From positions 1-7,533 of the forward strand of contig JADGRD010000158.1 in assembly GCA_017881285.1 (NCBI GenBank): a stretch of 7,533 nucleotides of DNA. Reading direction: 5' to 3'. The DNA is from Pseudomonadota bacterium (GTDB lineage: Bacteria > Myxococcota_A > Polyangia > Fen-1088). Below, piece by piece: positions 1-6,165 of this stretch; the stretch's first letter is position 1; each line of letters starts with the position of its first letter. Below the pieces are notes generated by a model. The model was not told the DNA's origin. It worked only from the letters and a program-made list of their open reading frames with translations, and made no database searches. Position numbers and translations under genes: made by a program.

Positions 1-49
1 CGGGGTCGTGTGGTCCGTGCGTTCCAAACCATGAAGGTGGCGCCCGCTG

Positions 50-790
50 TCAGTTGCCCGAGCGTGGAAACTTGCCAGGACTGGTCCAGGCGCGCAGGCG
101 GTAGCCCAAGATCATGCGGATCATGCGCAGGCCCAGCCGGAAGGCGACCCACTTGTTGCCGGTGACCGACGAGTGCCCGATGCGCTTGGTGTAATTCACC
201 GGGATCTGGATCATCTTCATCTTCATGAGGATGGAGAGGACCATCATCTGCGGACCGAAGAAGCTGCCGTCGATGGTGAAATGGGGCTGCAGGTCGAGGA
301 GGGCCTCGCGGCGCACGCAGCGCAGGGTGCAGCCCACGTCGGTCAGCGAGGTCGAGTTGAAGAGAAACTCCATCAGCTTGGCCACCCAGTAGTTGCCCCA
401 CTTGAGGAAGAGGCCCATGTTGGCGCCCTTCCAGATCAACTCTTTCACCGTGCGCGTACCGTAGACCACCTCGAAATCGTCGGAGTAGGCCAGCATCTTC
501 ACGGCGTCGTGTCCCCGGAAGGTGCCGTCGGGCTCGGCCACGAGGATGAGGTCGCCCTTGGCCTCGCGAAACCCGCGCCGAATGGCCGCGCCGTAACCTT
601 GCACCGGCTCGCTCACCTCGCGGGCGCGCGTGGCCGTGACTTCCTCGCTGGTGCCGGGCGCGGCGTTGTTATTGATGACGATGATCTCGTCAATCAGGCC
701 GGTGGCGTCGAATTCCTCGATGGCGCCACGGATGGCATCCCGCTCGTTGTAGGTCGGCAGGATGAGGGATACTTGTTGACCTTTCCAGAT
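50..790 (-). CDS. GT2 family glycosyltransferase, dolichol-phosphate mannose synthase-like
   Basis: This is a GT-A fold glycosyltransferase, probably cytoplasmic, moving a sugar from a nucleotide donor to a polyprenyl-phosphate or similar acceptor. Seen, numbering from the proposed start: an N-terminal beta strand and LILPTYNE motif at residues 9-16, IIVINNN at 36-42 where many relatives have a DDGS-type motif, GYGAAIRRGF at 65-74, and EPDG at 86-89 in the place of the metal-binding DxD. TDVGCTLR follows in the middle, and the C-terminus is basic without clear membrane spans. The length of 246 residues suits single-domain DPM1-like enzymes. The start is unusual. No ATG, GTG or TTG lies between the upstream in-frame TAG (796-794) and a GTG at 616-614, which would delete the LPTYNE strand. 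ATC at 790-788 follows an AGAAAGGG ribosome site (806-799) by eight bases, so it is proposed. The donor and acceptor cannot be named. Last gene of the cluster seen in the window. Confidence 0.85.
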   Translation of the reverse strand: MWKGQQVSLILPTYNERDAIRGAIEEFDATGLIDEIIVINNNAAPGTSEEVTATRAREVSEPVQGYGAAIRRGFREAKGDLILVAEPDGTFRGHDAVKMLAYSDDFEVVYGTRTVKELIWKGANMGLFLKWGNYWVAKLMEFLFNSTSLTDVGCTLRCVRREALLDLQPHFTIDGSFFGPQMMVLSILMKMKMIQIPVNYTKRIGHSSVTGNKWVAFRLGLRMIRMILGYRLRAWTSPGKFPRSGN

Positions 791-793
791 GGC

Positions 794-1429
794 CTAGACC
801 CTTTCTGCCACCGCGTACATCTGCGCGGCCAGCGGTCGGAGGGGGGAACGCAGATACCAGCGTACCAGAAGCGGTATCTTCGGCAGACGGCTATTCATGG
901 AGAATGGCAGCAGGCCGGGCAGCATGCGCAGCACGCGAAAGCCGTTCCTCTCGAGCAGGCCAGGTAGGTTTCCGTGGTGGAAGGCCGTCTTGTGCGTGGG
1001 ATCGTCCCAGTAGTGGTCCGGCCTGCGCCGGTAGTTGGGCTGGATGAGGATCAAGCGCCCGGCCGGCCGCAGCACGCGGCGGACATCGCGAAGCAACCCG
1101 CTCGCCTCCTCCACCGTGAAGTGCTCGAGGAAGTTGCTGGCGAAGACCAGATCCATGGCGCCGTCGGCGATGCCCGGCAACCCGCGGCAGTCACCCACGC
1201 GCAGCTCAACCCCCGGCGCGGCGAAGCGGGCCATCTCGGGATTCAAGTCGAAGGCGATGCGCGTCTTCGCCGCGACGTGGTTGATGAAATCGCAGTAACC
1301 CGCTCCGAGCTCGAGCACGGCCTCGGCGCCCGGCGCGTCTTCGAGCACGTAGCGCACGATCTCGCGCCAGATACCGGCGCGCCCGTCGAGCCACGGGTAG
1401 GCGCCGACGTAGGGATTGGGTTCGCTCAT
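794..1429 (-). CDS. Class I SAM-dependent methyltransferase
   Basis: A soluble 211-residue Rossmann-fold methyltransferase. Motif I is VLELGAGYCDF at residues 38-48, which binds SAM. The acidic residue after strand 2 is in FDLNPEM (60-66), GDCRGLPG lies at 79-86, and motif IV is DLVFASNFLEHF (93-104). This is the pattern of the Methyltransf_11/25 families; the substrate is not visible. ATG 1429-1427 overlaps the TGA of the upstream membrane-protein gene (ATGA). It is preceded by a strong GAGGAGAG ribosome site (1443-1436), so the start is well supported and translational coupling is likely. The reading frame stays open far upstream, but there it is a shadow of the membrane-protein gene. Placed between two glycosyltransferase-like genes, it may modify the same glycan or lipid carrier; this is inference. 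It ends in TAG at 796-794, in the same frame as the following GT2 gene. Confidence 0.9.
   Translation of the reverse strand: MSEPNPYVGAYPWLDGRAGIWREIVRYVLEDAPGAEAVLELGAGYCDFINHVAAKTRIAFDLNPEMARFAAPGVELRVGDCRGLPGIADGAMDLVFASNFLEHFTVEEASGLLRDVRRVLRPAGRLILIQPNYRRRPDHYWDDPTHKTAFHHGNLPGLLERNGFRVLRMLPGLLPFSMNSRLPKIPLLVRWYLRSPLRPLAAQMYAVAERV
799..806 (-). promoter_or_regulatory. Shine-Dalgarno-like site for the GT2 gene
   Basis: The minus strand reads AGAAAGGG inside the last codons of the methyltransferase gene, eight bases before ATC at 790-788. The site matters because it supports initiation just after the methyltransferase TAG, although the codon there is not a usual start. The weaker element GGAAAGG at 787-781 is not followed by any usable start codon. 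Confidence 0.4.
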
Positions 1430-3363
1430 CGCAGGCTCTCCTCGGCGACCCGGGCCACCTCGGCCTGGAGTCCGGGAAACGCGTCCGTGTACTGGTGGAG
1501 CAGGTTCGGAAGACCGCGCCGTCGCAGCGGATCGCTCTTGGCCTCGCGCAGGTAGAGGCCGAAGTAGTGCAGGGATTCCCGGGCCAGCCCCTCGCTCGGC
1601 GGATCGCGCCGGGCCATGTCGAGCAGGACCTGGGCGAGCATGAGGGCGGTGTGCTGGCTGGGCATCATCTGATAGGCCGAACGATGATACCGGAGCTGCT
1701 CTACCGGCGCCCGCCCGGCGAGAGCCGCGGCCAGTCCCAGCGCCGTGTAGAGGCCCGCCGCGTGCGCCCGCTCCCGGCTGAAGTAGCCAGCCGCCGGTTG
1801 CCAGGGCAGCGACGCGTAGGTGCGCAGGCCCTGCCCGGCCACGCGCGCGACGCGCTCGACCGCCTGCGCCCGTTCGGGCGAGCCGGGGGGCACGGCGGCC
1901 GCCTCGCCGAGCGCGGTCTTGGCGCCTGACTCGAAGGCAAGCAGCGAAGGCTGCGCGCGGCCAAGCTCGTAGTCCCAGAAGGCGCGCGCGTCGTGGAACG
2001 CCGGCTGGTGTGCGCGTCCGGCGGCAAGGTTGTAGCCGCCCAGAAGCACCAGCAGCGCCAGGAGCGCCCCCGCGCATCGCCGGAGCGCGGGCCGCGGGCT
2101 GCGCCAGGCAGCGAGCCCCGCCCCGACGAGAATTGCCAGCACGCACAGCGAGGACAGATAGCCGTAGCGATCCGCGACCCAGATACCGATGTACTCGATG
2201 TTGAAGTACGGCAGCATGAAGACGAAGAAGCCGAGCGCGAAGAAGGCAAGATCCTTGCGCCGGCGCAGGGCGATCCACAGCAGGCCGACCGAGCCCAGCA
2301 CCGTTGCCAGGATGATGGCGATCTCCGCCGCCGTGAGCGGCAGCGCGACGTTTGGGCGCAGGTAGGAAATCGAGAGCTGCCCGGCCGAGAAAAGGTGGCC
2401 CACCGTACGACCCAAGCTGAGCGGAACCAGGAGCGCCATGGTCTTGATGTGCGCCAGCGAAAGCGGCGACGGCCCGCGCTCCCCGATGACCTGGAAGGCG
2501 CTCAGGATGCGCTGGTACCAGAGGTAGAGCCCAGCGGTCACCAGGAGGTGTGGCACAAGCCCGGCCAGCTCGCGCCAGCGGGAACGCAGTCCAAGTGGTT
2601 CGCCTGGCCCACGTGTGCCGTCGAGAAAGGGGGCGTACAGGCGGTGCGTCGCCAGGAGCACGACGAGCACGATGGCGCTGAACTTGGACAGGATGGCGAG
2701 CGGGCAGAGCAGGAAGACCAGGACGGCGAGCGCCCGGCGCTTGCCCGGCGACTTCTGCCGCAAGGCCAGCGACTGCGCGAGCAAGGCGAGCAAGGTGAAG
2801 AAGGCGCCGAGCAGGTCCTTGCGACCCATCACCCAGCACACGGGCTCGACATGGATGGCCAGCAGGGAAAAGAGGGCGGCGACCAGGCCGGCAAACCGGA
2901 GCGAGCGCGTCGCATGCAGCAGGAAGGCGAAGAGCAGGACGACGTTGACCGCATTCCACAGGACGTTGCCGAGGTGATAACCCGCGGGCCGGTCGAATCC
3001 GAAGAGGCGCGCGTCGGCAAGCCAGGTCAGATCGCGCACGATGAGCGGCTCTTCGCGCGGAAAATAGCCGACGAGGATCTCGCGCAGGGAGGCGGCGAGG
3101 GAATCCTGATGGTAGAGGTTCGGGTGCCCGAGCAACACGGCGCTCTCGTCGTAACCGATGAAGCCGAAGCCCAGCGACGGCGCATAGAGCAGCAGGCTGC
3201 CCCCGAAGAGGACGAGGGCGATGACCAGCACCACGAACCGGCGGGAAAGGCCGCCGGGCAGCGCGGGTGGGTTGGGGCGCAGGTCGCCTGGGGGGCCGGT
3301 GCGATCGATGGCTCGATAATAGACCGTGCCTCGCCGGGCCGCGAATGACACTGCTATGGCCAC
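1426..3363 (-). CDS. Multispanning TMTC/GT-C-like membrane protein with helical C-terminal domain
   Basis: An inner-membrane protein of up to 645 residues. After a basic SRRF segment, the first membrane span is near residues 43-61. A loop with YDESAVLLGHPN (71-82) resembles the acidic first-loop motif of GT-C enzymes that use polyprenyl-phosphate sugars. GYHLGNVLWNAVNVVLLF (128-145), HVEPVCWVMGRKDLLGAFF (171-189) and WVADRYGYLSS (395-405) match the conserved pattern of TMTC/PMT-like proteins (H-x-E-x-V-x-W-x-x-GRKD and DRYxYL). About ten further hydrophobic segments run to residue 445. The rest (about 455-645) is soluble and alpha-helical, probably degenerate TPR. Likely role: glycosyl transfer at the periplasmic face, with the sugar lipid possibly made by the GT2 enzyme of the same cluster. 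The start is uncertain: GTG at 3363, 3351, 3234 and 3231 are candidates, and none has a convincing ribosome site. The frame is open to about 3573, but that stretch looks less coding. Confidence 0.8.
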   Translation of the reverse strand: MAIAVSFAARRGTVYYRAIDRTGPPGDLRPNPPALPGGLSRRFVVLVIALVLFGGSLLLYAPSLGFGFIGYDESAVLLGHPNLYHQDSLAASLREILVGYFPREEPLIVRDLTWLADARLFGFDRPAGYHLGNVLWNAVNVVLLFAFLLHATRSLRFAGLVAALFSLLAIHVEPVCWVMGRKDLLGAFFTLLALLAQSLALRQKSPGKRRALAVLVFLLCPLAILSKFSAIVLVVLLATHRLYAPFLDGTRGPGEPLGLRSRWRELAGLVPHLLVTAGLYLWYQRILSAFQVIGERGPSPLSLAHIKTMALLVPLSLGRTVGHLFSAGQLSISYLRPNVALPLTAAEIAIILATVLGSVGLLWIALRRRKDLAFFALGFFVFMLPYFNIEYIGIWVADRYGYLSSLCVLAILVGAGLAAWRSPRPALRRCAGALLALLVLLGGYNLAAGRAHQPAFHDARAFWDYELGRAQPSLLAFESGAKTALGEAAAVPPGSPERAQAVERVARVAGQGLRTYASLPWQPAAGYFSRERAHAAGLYTALGLAAALAGRAPVEQLRYHRSAYQMMPSQHTALMLAQVLLDMARRDPPSEGLARESLHYFGLYLREAKSDPLRRRGLPNLLHQYTDAFPGLQAEVARVAEESLR

Positions 3364-3490
3364 GCGGGCCGGGCGGCGTTCCGCCCCACGGGCTGCCCGT
3401 CGCCCGTCAGGCGCGAGGATGGCGGCTTGCTGCTCTTGGGCGGCATCGTCCGCAGAGTACGTGATACGGAGCGTGTATTGTAGGGGTTCG
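3364..3490. other. Spacer between divergent gene clusters
   Basis: About 130 bases separate the most upstream plausible start of the membrane-protein gene from the small plus-strand reading frame. Promoters for both directions would be expected here, but no strong sigma-70 pair is seen. On the minus strand, TACAAT at 3482-3477 is a good -10 hexamer, with only a 4/6 match to the -35 (GTGACG, 3504-3499) at 16 bases. That placement would run into the start of the small gene. Third-position G+C in the minus frame is lower here (about 70%) than in the downstream gene body, which argues against a long N-terminal extension of the membrane protein. Confidence 0.4.
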
Positions 3491-3610
3491 ATGTCTCTCG
3501 TCACCACGGATCGCAAGCGCGACTTCTGCCCGAAGTGCCGGACCCTGGCCCGGCAGAACCGGTTCATCATCACGGAAAAGCCCGCGGCTGCGCGGCTGGG
3601 AGGACGCTGA
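3491..3610 (+). CDS. Possible small basic protein with one CPKC motif
   Basis: A 39-residue reading frame, not recognised. It begins MSLVTTDRKRDFCPKCRT and is basic (many Arg and Lys), with Cys13 and Cys16 forming a single CxxC knuckle. No second pair is present, so a zinc ribbon could form only as a dimer or with other ligands. ATG 3491 follows AGGGG (3482-3486) at four bases, which is somewhat close. The stop TGA (3608-3610) lies two bases before the ATG of the CapA-like gene, and that gene's ribosome site sits inside the last codons, suggesting coupling. Third positions are about 85% G or C. This is weak support, because the opposite-strand extension of the membrane-protein gene shares the same third positions. 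It could be a real leader-type small protein or chance. Confidence 0.4.
   Translation: MSLVTTDRKRDFCPKCRTLARQNRFIITEKPAAARLGGR
3598..3603 (+). promoter_or_regulatory. Ribosome binding site of the CapA-like gene
   Basis: GGGAGG lies nine bases before ATG 3613, inside the last codons of the small upstream reading frame. It decides the start of the CapA-like gene at 3613 over longer in-frame versions without a signal peptide at their N-terminus. Confidence 0.75.
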
Positions 3611-3612
3611 AC

Positions 3613-4557
3613 ATGAGGACTGCCTTACCCCGCTGCTTGCTACTCGTTGGCCTCGCGCTGTCGATGTCCCGAACGGCGCGCGCCGAGGATCCGCCCGTGC
3701 GTATCGTCTTCGCCGGCGACATCATGCTCGACGGCGGCCCCGGCCACCTCGTGACCAACGGTGGCGATCCCTTCGCGGGCGTGGCGACCGCCCTGGGCGA
3801 TGCCGATGTGACCGTCGGCAATTTGGAATGCGCCATCGTAAAGAAGGGGCATGCGGTCGACAAGCCGTACACCTTCCGCGGTCCCGAGCGGGCGCTGCCC
3901 CTGCTCAAGAAGCACTTCTCCGCCGTCTCGCTGGCCAACAATCACTCCGGTGACTGGGGCAAGGCAGGCTTTCTCACCGAGCTCGAGCTACTGCGCGAGA
4001 CGAAGCTGCCCTACTTCGGCGGCGGCGCCAACGCGCGCGAGGCCCGCCAGCCTCTCGTCTTGACGGCCAGGGGCCGGCGTGTGGCGCTCCTCGGCTACAA
4101 CGACTTCCCTCCCCGCTCGTTCGCGGCCGGGCCAGCCAGCCCCGGCACGGCCTGGTTGGTGGAGAAAGACGTGATTGCCGACATCAAGGCGGCGCGCACC
4201 GACGCCGACCTCGTGCTGCTTTTCCTGCACTGGGGCGAGGAGATCGAGCCCGAGGCAACACCCGGCCAGCAAGCGCTGGCGCGCAGATTCGTCGACGCCG
4301 GCGCCGACGCGGTCATCGGAGGACACGCGCACGTCACGCAGAGCGTGGAGTGGCACAAGGACCGGCCCATCGTCTACAGCCTGGGCAACCTCGTCTTCGA
4401 CTACTACCCGTACGATCCGCCGGTGTGGAGGGGGTGGATCGCGAAGCTGACCTTCGGTCAAACACAACGCCCCACCCTCGACATCATCCCCGTCGAGCTG
4501 GACGCGGCCGGCATCCCGCGCCTCGTGCCTCCCGAGCCCACCGCCGGCAATCGGTGA
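3613..4557 (+). CDS. Secreted CapA family (poly-gamma-glutamate/capsule synthesis type) metallophosphatase-like protein
   Basis: A 314-residue exported protein. Residues 1-24 form a signal peptide: basic MRTALPR, a hydrophobic core, and ARA before Glu25 as the likely signal peptidase I site. The mature part carries the calcineurin-like CapA/PGA_cap set: GDIML (35-39), GNLEC (69-73), ANNHSGDWG (108-116), HWGEE (206-210), GGHAHVTQ (236-243) and YSLGNLVFD (255-263). Asp, Asn and His residues at these sites would bind a di-metal centre. In Bacillus the family member PgsA/CapA is membrane-bound and needed for poly-gamma-glutamate production and export; this shorter protein appears soluble in the periplasm or outside. 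No capB or capC ligase genes are beside it, so poly-gamma-glutamate synthesis is not implied. It is divergent from the glycosyltransferase cluster and may act on the cell surface. The start is supported by a GGGAGG site and the signal peptide. Confidence 0.9.
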   Translation: MRTALPRCLLLVGLALSMSRTARAEDPPVRIVFAGDIMLDGGPGHLVTNGGDPFAGVATALGDADVTVGNLECAIVKKGHAVDKPYTFRGPERALPLLKKHFSAVSLANNHSGDWGKAGFLTELELLRETKLPYFGGGANAREARQPLVLTARGRRVALLGYNDFPPRSFAAGPASPGTAWLVEKDVIADIKAARTDADLVLLFLHWGEEIEPEATPGQQALARRFVDAGADAVIGGHAHVTQSVEWHKDRPIVYSLGNLVFDYYPYDPPVWRGWIAKLTFGQTQRPTLDIIPVELDAAGIPRLVPPEPTAGNR

Positions 4558-4579
4558 GTGACCGCCGCCACGTCCGCCT

Positions 4580-5698
4580 CTAGTCCTTCACGGCCGCGAG
4601 GGCGGCCAAGAGCAATTCGTCGATTCGCTCGTCGCGGGGTGCGAGCTGTTTGGCCCGGAAGGCCGCCACTTGCGCCTCGAGCGGATGGCCCAGGGCCAGC
4701 AATGCGCGCCCCATGCCCCTCAGGTAGTCCGCGTCGCGCGGCCGGCGCGCCGCCCCTTGTTCGAAGAGTGATAGCGCTCGCCCGGGGTTGCCGTCCAGCT
4801 CGATGAGAGCCAGGGTGTAGAGCCCTTCGGCGTGATCCGGTGTCCGCGCCAGCAAGTTTTCGAGGTGCCGCCGGGCCGCCGCCAGGTCGCCCCGCACCCT
4901 CGCCACATTGGCCAGACCCAGTAGCGCAAAGGGATGGCGTGGCTGGCAGGCCAGCGCCCGTTCGAAATGCGCCTCGGCCTCGCCCAGCTTCTCCTCCCCC
5001 CAGAGCTTCCGCGCCACCAGGTCCACCGTGATCTGGCCCAGCCAGAAGTGCCCCTCCGGGTCCTCCGGATGCGCCTCGGCGTGGCCCGTGGCAATGGCCG
5101 CGGCGACGGAGAATTTCTCCCGCCCCGATAGCCACGGCAGGAAGTCGAGCCATTCGCTCTCGCCAGGCAACCCCTCGGCCGCCTCGAGCAGGATCGCGTC
5201 CGCCTCCTCGCCGGCGTCGCGATCGCGCGCCGCCGAGGCCCCGCGCAGCAGCGCATCCCGCACGAAGAGTCGTTCCTCATCTTCGGACATCGCTGGCATC
5301 GGTCCAAAGCCCAGCGACGGTGACCACCGGAGAATCTGCGCGCCGGCGGCGGGACTCCAGCGCACGACCAGATCCACCTGCATCGCCGAGTGGTGCGCGA
5401 AGTAGTCGATGTGACCAAGTTCGGCATTCTCCCCACATCCTTCGCAGCATGGGATCTCGGCATCCTCGACCGCGCCGGCTCCCGCCTCGACCACCCATTC
5501 CTCCAGGTCCGCGGGCAGGCGGTAGTTCACGACCGGCAAGATCATGGCCGGCGGTCCTCCGACCGCGAGCTTGCACGCCTCACACGCCCAGGCGCTTACC
5601 ACCATGTCGTATGCGCGCGCGCCAACCTGTTCGAGTTGGTCAGCTCGATACTCCAGCGGCGAGGTGTTATCGGGGACAGTGAAGTATTCCGTCGCCAT
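4580..5698 (-). CDS. Cysteine-pair N-terminal domain plus TPR repeat protein, function unknown
   Basis: Not recognised as a named family. A 372-residue soluble protein without signal peptide or membrane span. The N-terminal part carries CEAC (39-42) and CCEGCG (84-89), followed by HIDYFAHH (96-103), a spacing suited to one zinc site or treble-clef/rubredoxin-like knuckle. Residues 140-200 are acidic and helical. From about 214 to 353 there are four TPR-like repeats of about 34 residues, seen at FWLGQ...AEAHFERALACQP, FALLGLANVARVRGDLAAARRHLE, LYTLALIELDGNPGRALSLFEQGA and YLRGMGRALLALGHPLEAQ. They suggest a scaffold for protein contacts. ATG 5698 is the first start after an in-frame TAG at 5710-5708; the ribosome site is weak. 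The gene lies 50 bases behind arsC on the same strand, so it may be co-transcribed with the ars genes, though a role in arsenic response is only conjecture. Its stop converges on the CapA-like gene with a 22-base gap. Confidence 0.75.
   Translation of the reverse strand: MATEYFTVPDNTSPLEYRADQLEQVGARAYDMVVSAWACEACKLAVGGPPAMILPVVNYRLPADLEEWVVEAGAGAVEDAEIPCCEGCGENAELGHIDYFAHHSAMQVDLVVRWSPAAGAQILRWSPSLGFGPMPAMSEDEERLFVRDALLRGASAARDRDAGEEADAILLEAAEGLPGESEWLDFLPWLSGREKFSVAAAIATGHAEAHPEDPEGHFWLGQITVDLVARKLWGEEKLGEAEAHFERALACQPRHPFALLGLANVARVRGDLAAARRHLENLLARTPDHAEGLYTLALIELDGNPGRALSLFEQGAARRPRDADYLRGMGRALLALGHPLEAQVAAFRAKQLAPRDERIDELLLAALAAVKD
4592..4607. repeat. Inverted repeat GGCCGC-GAGG-GCGGCC at the end of the TPR gene
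   Basis: A perfect 6-base GC stem with a four-base loop, 35 bases past the CapA-like stop and within the last codons of the TPR gene. It has no T-run on the side expected for terminating plus-strand transcription. It could slow or help end transcription of the convergent genes, but it may simply reflect GC-rich alanine codons. Confidence 0.25.
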
Positions 5699-5735
5699 GC
5701 GCGCATGCTACCTGGGCCATCGCGCCCATGGAAAA

Positions 5736-5747
5736 TTCCTCGAGGAA
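5736..5747. repeat. 12-base perfect palindrome TTCCTCGAGGAA
   Basis: It begins directly after the arsC stop codon and, read on the minus strand, is followed by TTTT. A perfect palindrome without a loop could be a protein site or a very short hairpin. It is the only marked structure in the 50-base gap between arsC and the TPR gene. The stem is too short for a convincing intrinsic terminator. Confidence 0.3.
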
Positions 5748-5748
5748 A

Positions 5749-6165
5749 TCACCCCGGGATCTGCCAACGCTCGCGCGGTTCCGCGATGCGCGACCGCAGC
5801 TCGTCGCGTACCTGCCGGAACGCCGCCAACCGCTCCGCCTCGCCGCCTGCCACCGCCGCGGGATCGGGCAGGCCCCAGTGCAAGCGCGTCGCTTGGCCAA
5901 GAAAGACGGGACATTCCTCTTCCCCGCACAGGGTAATGACCGTGTCGACCTCGGCCGCGGGGATTTCGGCCACGGCCTTGGCGCGATGGTGCGAGATGTC
6001 GATGCCGATCTCCCGCAGGACCGCGATGGCCTCGGGACGCACGCTCGTCGGGCGCGAACCCGCCGACCATACCTTCACCTCGGGCGGCAGCAGCACCCGA
6101 GCGATGCCCTCGGCCATCTGGCTGCGCGCCGAGTTGGCCACGCACAGGAAGAGGATACCCTTCAT
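5749..6165 (-). CDS. arsC: Arsenate reductase ArsC, low-molecular-weight phosphatase type
   Basis: A cytoplasmic enzyme of 138 residues that reduces As(V) to As(III), probably recycled by thioredoxin. The phosphatase-like anion loop is C8-VANSA-R14-S15. The redox pair is Cys80 and Cys85 in TLCGEEECP, and the general acid is Asp101 in LPDP. All three cysteines of the thioredoxin-linked mechanism are therefore present. The spacing within the pair is five residues rather than the seven of the Staphylococcus pI258 and Bacillus enzymes; similar CxEExCP versions are known in the family. ATG 6165-6163 overlaps the acr3 stop (ATGA), with a GGAGG site (6177-6173) seven bases upstream. Product As(III) would go directly to the exporter encoded by the preceding gene. 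Confidence 0.95.
   Translation of the reverse strand: MKGILFLCVANSARSQMAEGIARVLLPPEVKVWSAGSRPTSVRPEAIAVLREIGIDISHHRAKAVAEIPAAEVDTVITLCGEEECPVFLGQATRLHWGLPDPAAVAGGEAERLAAFRQVRDELRSRIAEPRERWQIPG

Noticed and set aside
1..49. Possible next minus-strand gene starting at ATG 32-30
   Set aside because: Only about eleven codons are visible, without a ribosome site, so it cannot be called; nothing else is seen in this stretch.
173..967. Plus-strand open frame across the GT2 and methyltransferase genes
   Set aside because: It has no fold-like motifs and lies antisense to two recognised genes.
1430..2959. Upstream extension of the methyltransferase frame
   Set aside because: Low-complexity Ala/Arg/Gly translation in a shifted frame of the membrane-protein gene; ATG 1429 with its strong ribosome site is the real start.
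1993..3348. Long plus-strand open frame opposite the membrane-protein gene
   Set aside because: Rich in Gln, Glu, Arg and His with no recognisable motif; it is the antisense of well-supported coding sequence in GC-rich DNA.
3477..3504. Sigma-70 promoter for the minus-strand envelope cluster
   Set aside because: TACAAT is a good -10, but the -35 is only 4/6 with a 16-base spacer, and sigma-70 rules may not suit this organism; recorded in the spacer entry only.
5711..5747. Intrinsic terminator after arsC
   Set aside because: TTCCTCGAGGAA plus TTTT gives at most a four-base stem once a loop is allowed, and the nearby GGGC/GCCC pairing is also only four bases; too weak to call.
5667..5900. Minus-strand frame running from inside arsC across the arsC-TPR gap (ends near 5667)
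   Set aside because: The arsC-overlapping part is a shadow and the remainder from ATG 5729 is only about 20 codons overlapping the TPR gene start.
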